6,100 bases of DNA from Candidatus Sigynarchaeota archaeon (GTDB lineage: Archaea; Asgardarchaeota; Jordarchaeia; Jordarchaeales; Jordarchaeaceae): positions 1 to 6,100 of the forward strand of contig JAUQYY010000310.1 of assembly GCA_030587505.1 (NCBI GenBank), given 5' to 3'. Below, one piece after another: positions 5,793 to 6,100 of this stretch (positions within the stretch are counted from its first letter, which is position 1; each line of letters starts with the position of its first letter). The position numbers were made by a program, and so were the translations under genes. The notes under the pieces are model-generated. The model had not been told where the DNA came from, ran no database searches, and saw only the letters and a list, made by a program, of their open reading frames with translations.

Positions 5793-6100
5793 ATGGGCAC
5801 AATCATCCGAGGAAGAGTCTGGAAGTTTGGAGACAACATAGACACAGACATAATCATCGCGGGACCCTACCTAACCATAAGAGACCCCGACGAGCTGGCG
5901 AGCCACGCAATGGAGATGGTCAACCCAGACTTCGCCAAAAACGTGCAACCCGGAGACGTCATAGTCGCGGGCAAAAACTTCGGCTGCGGCTCAAGCAGAG
6001 AAGAAGCCCCCTTCGTCCTAAAAAGGCTCGGGGTAAGCGCCATAGTGGCAGAGTTCTTCGCCAGAATATTCTACAGAAACGCCATAAACCTCGGACTACC
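5793..6100 (+). CDS. leuD: 3-isopropylmalate dehydratase / homoaconitase small subunit, 3' end outside window
   Basis: The first 102 codons of the small subunit that supplies the swivelling domain of the aconitase-type enzyme and closes over the substrate held by the LeuC cluster. Visible family signatures are GRVWKFGDNIDTDIII (7-22), the specificity-loop region PYLTI (25-29), PGDVIVAG (53-60), the catalytic-loop motif FGCGSSREEAP (63-73), and the RIFYRNAINLGLP stretch (91-103) at the window edge. The usual archaeal length is about 160-170 residues, so roughly 60 codons are missing. It follows leuC by 76 bases on the same strand and should form a heteromer with it. Residue 28 of the loop is Thr, neither the Arg reported for methanogen homoaconitase nor the Val reported for methanogen isopropylmalate isomerase, so substrate remains open. 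Codons are strongly A- and C-ending, like the second half of leuC. No in-frame TAG occurs in the visible part. Confidence 0.93.
   Translation, partial: MGTIIRGRVWKFGDNIDTDIIIAGPYLTIRDPDELASHAMEMVNPDFAKNVQPGDVIVAGKNFGCGSSREEAPFVLKRLGVSAIVAEFFARIFYRNAINLGL

Noticed and set aside
5164..5841. Long + strand open frame overlapping the end of leuC and the start of leuD
   Set aside because: Its product is an Arg/Ser/Pro/Lys-rich low-complexity string typical of an out-of-frame reading of A/C-rich codons, while the LeuC frame over the same bases is clearly real.
1..6100. tRNA or rRNA genes, CRISPR arrays, insertion sequences
   Set aside because: No cloverleaf-like sequence, rRNA segment, regularly spaced repeats, transposase-like frame or terminal inverted repeats were seen; almost all bases are accounted for by the five genes and short gaps.

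Overview
The window looks archaeal. Two intergenic regions carry TATA-like boxes about 25 bases ahead of a plausible transcript start, each followed by a TTG-initiated gene. Strong Shine-Dalgarno sequences of the GGAGG type precede three of the five starts. The aconitase-family proteins are the short two-subunit archaeal/hyperthermophile type, with a large subunit of about 420 residues, not the longer E. coli-like form. All five genes lie on the + strand. The species cannot be named from this sequence. The iron-sulphur and FAD redox proteins suggest an anaerobe.

Layout. Bases 1-818 hold the 3' end of an FAD-linked oxidase gene (GlcD/vanillyl-alcohol-oxidase-like C-terminal domain). Seventeen bases later (835-2106) comes its probable electron-transfer partner, a GlcF/HdrD-like protein with two N-terminal Fe-S motifs and two CCG domains. 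A 25-base pyrimidine run then probably ends that transcript, and a TATA-like region opens the next unit. This unit is a regulator (2187-3071) that reads as four consecutive winged-helix units with a cysteine-rich C-terminus. A second TATA box at 3158 starts a three-gene cluster: a LeuB-like beta-decarboxylating dehydrogenase (3204-4340), the large subunit of a 3-isopropylmalate dehydratase/homoaconitase (4430-5716), and its small subunit (5793 to beyond the window end). Together they catalyse the isomerisation and oxidative decarboxylation of a 2-alkylmalate-type acid, most likely in leucine biosynthesis or a related chain-elongation pathway. The regulator next door may control them, but nothing in the sequence proves it.

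The main discovery candidate is in leuC. The reading frame opens at ATG 4430 behind an ideal ribosome binding site and encodes a recognisable LeuC N-terminus. It meets an in-frame TAG at 4556-4558, then continues in the same frame as an intact LeuC to TAA at 5714-5716. With the TAG read as an amino acid the protein is 428 residues, the normal family length. Without it, about 45 N-terminal residues near the substrate pocket are lost. None of the five genes uses TAG as its terminal stop where a stop is visible: three end in TAA before leuC, one in TGA, and leuC in TAA. In an archaeon this pattern suggests UAG decoding, with pyrrolysine the obvious candidate. A sequencing error or recent mutation remains possible.
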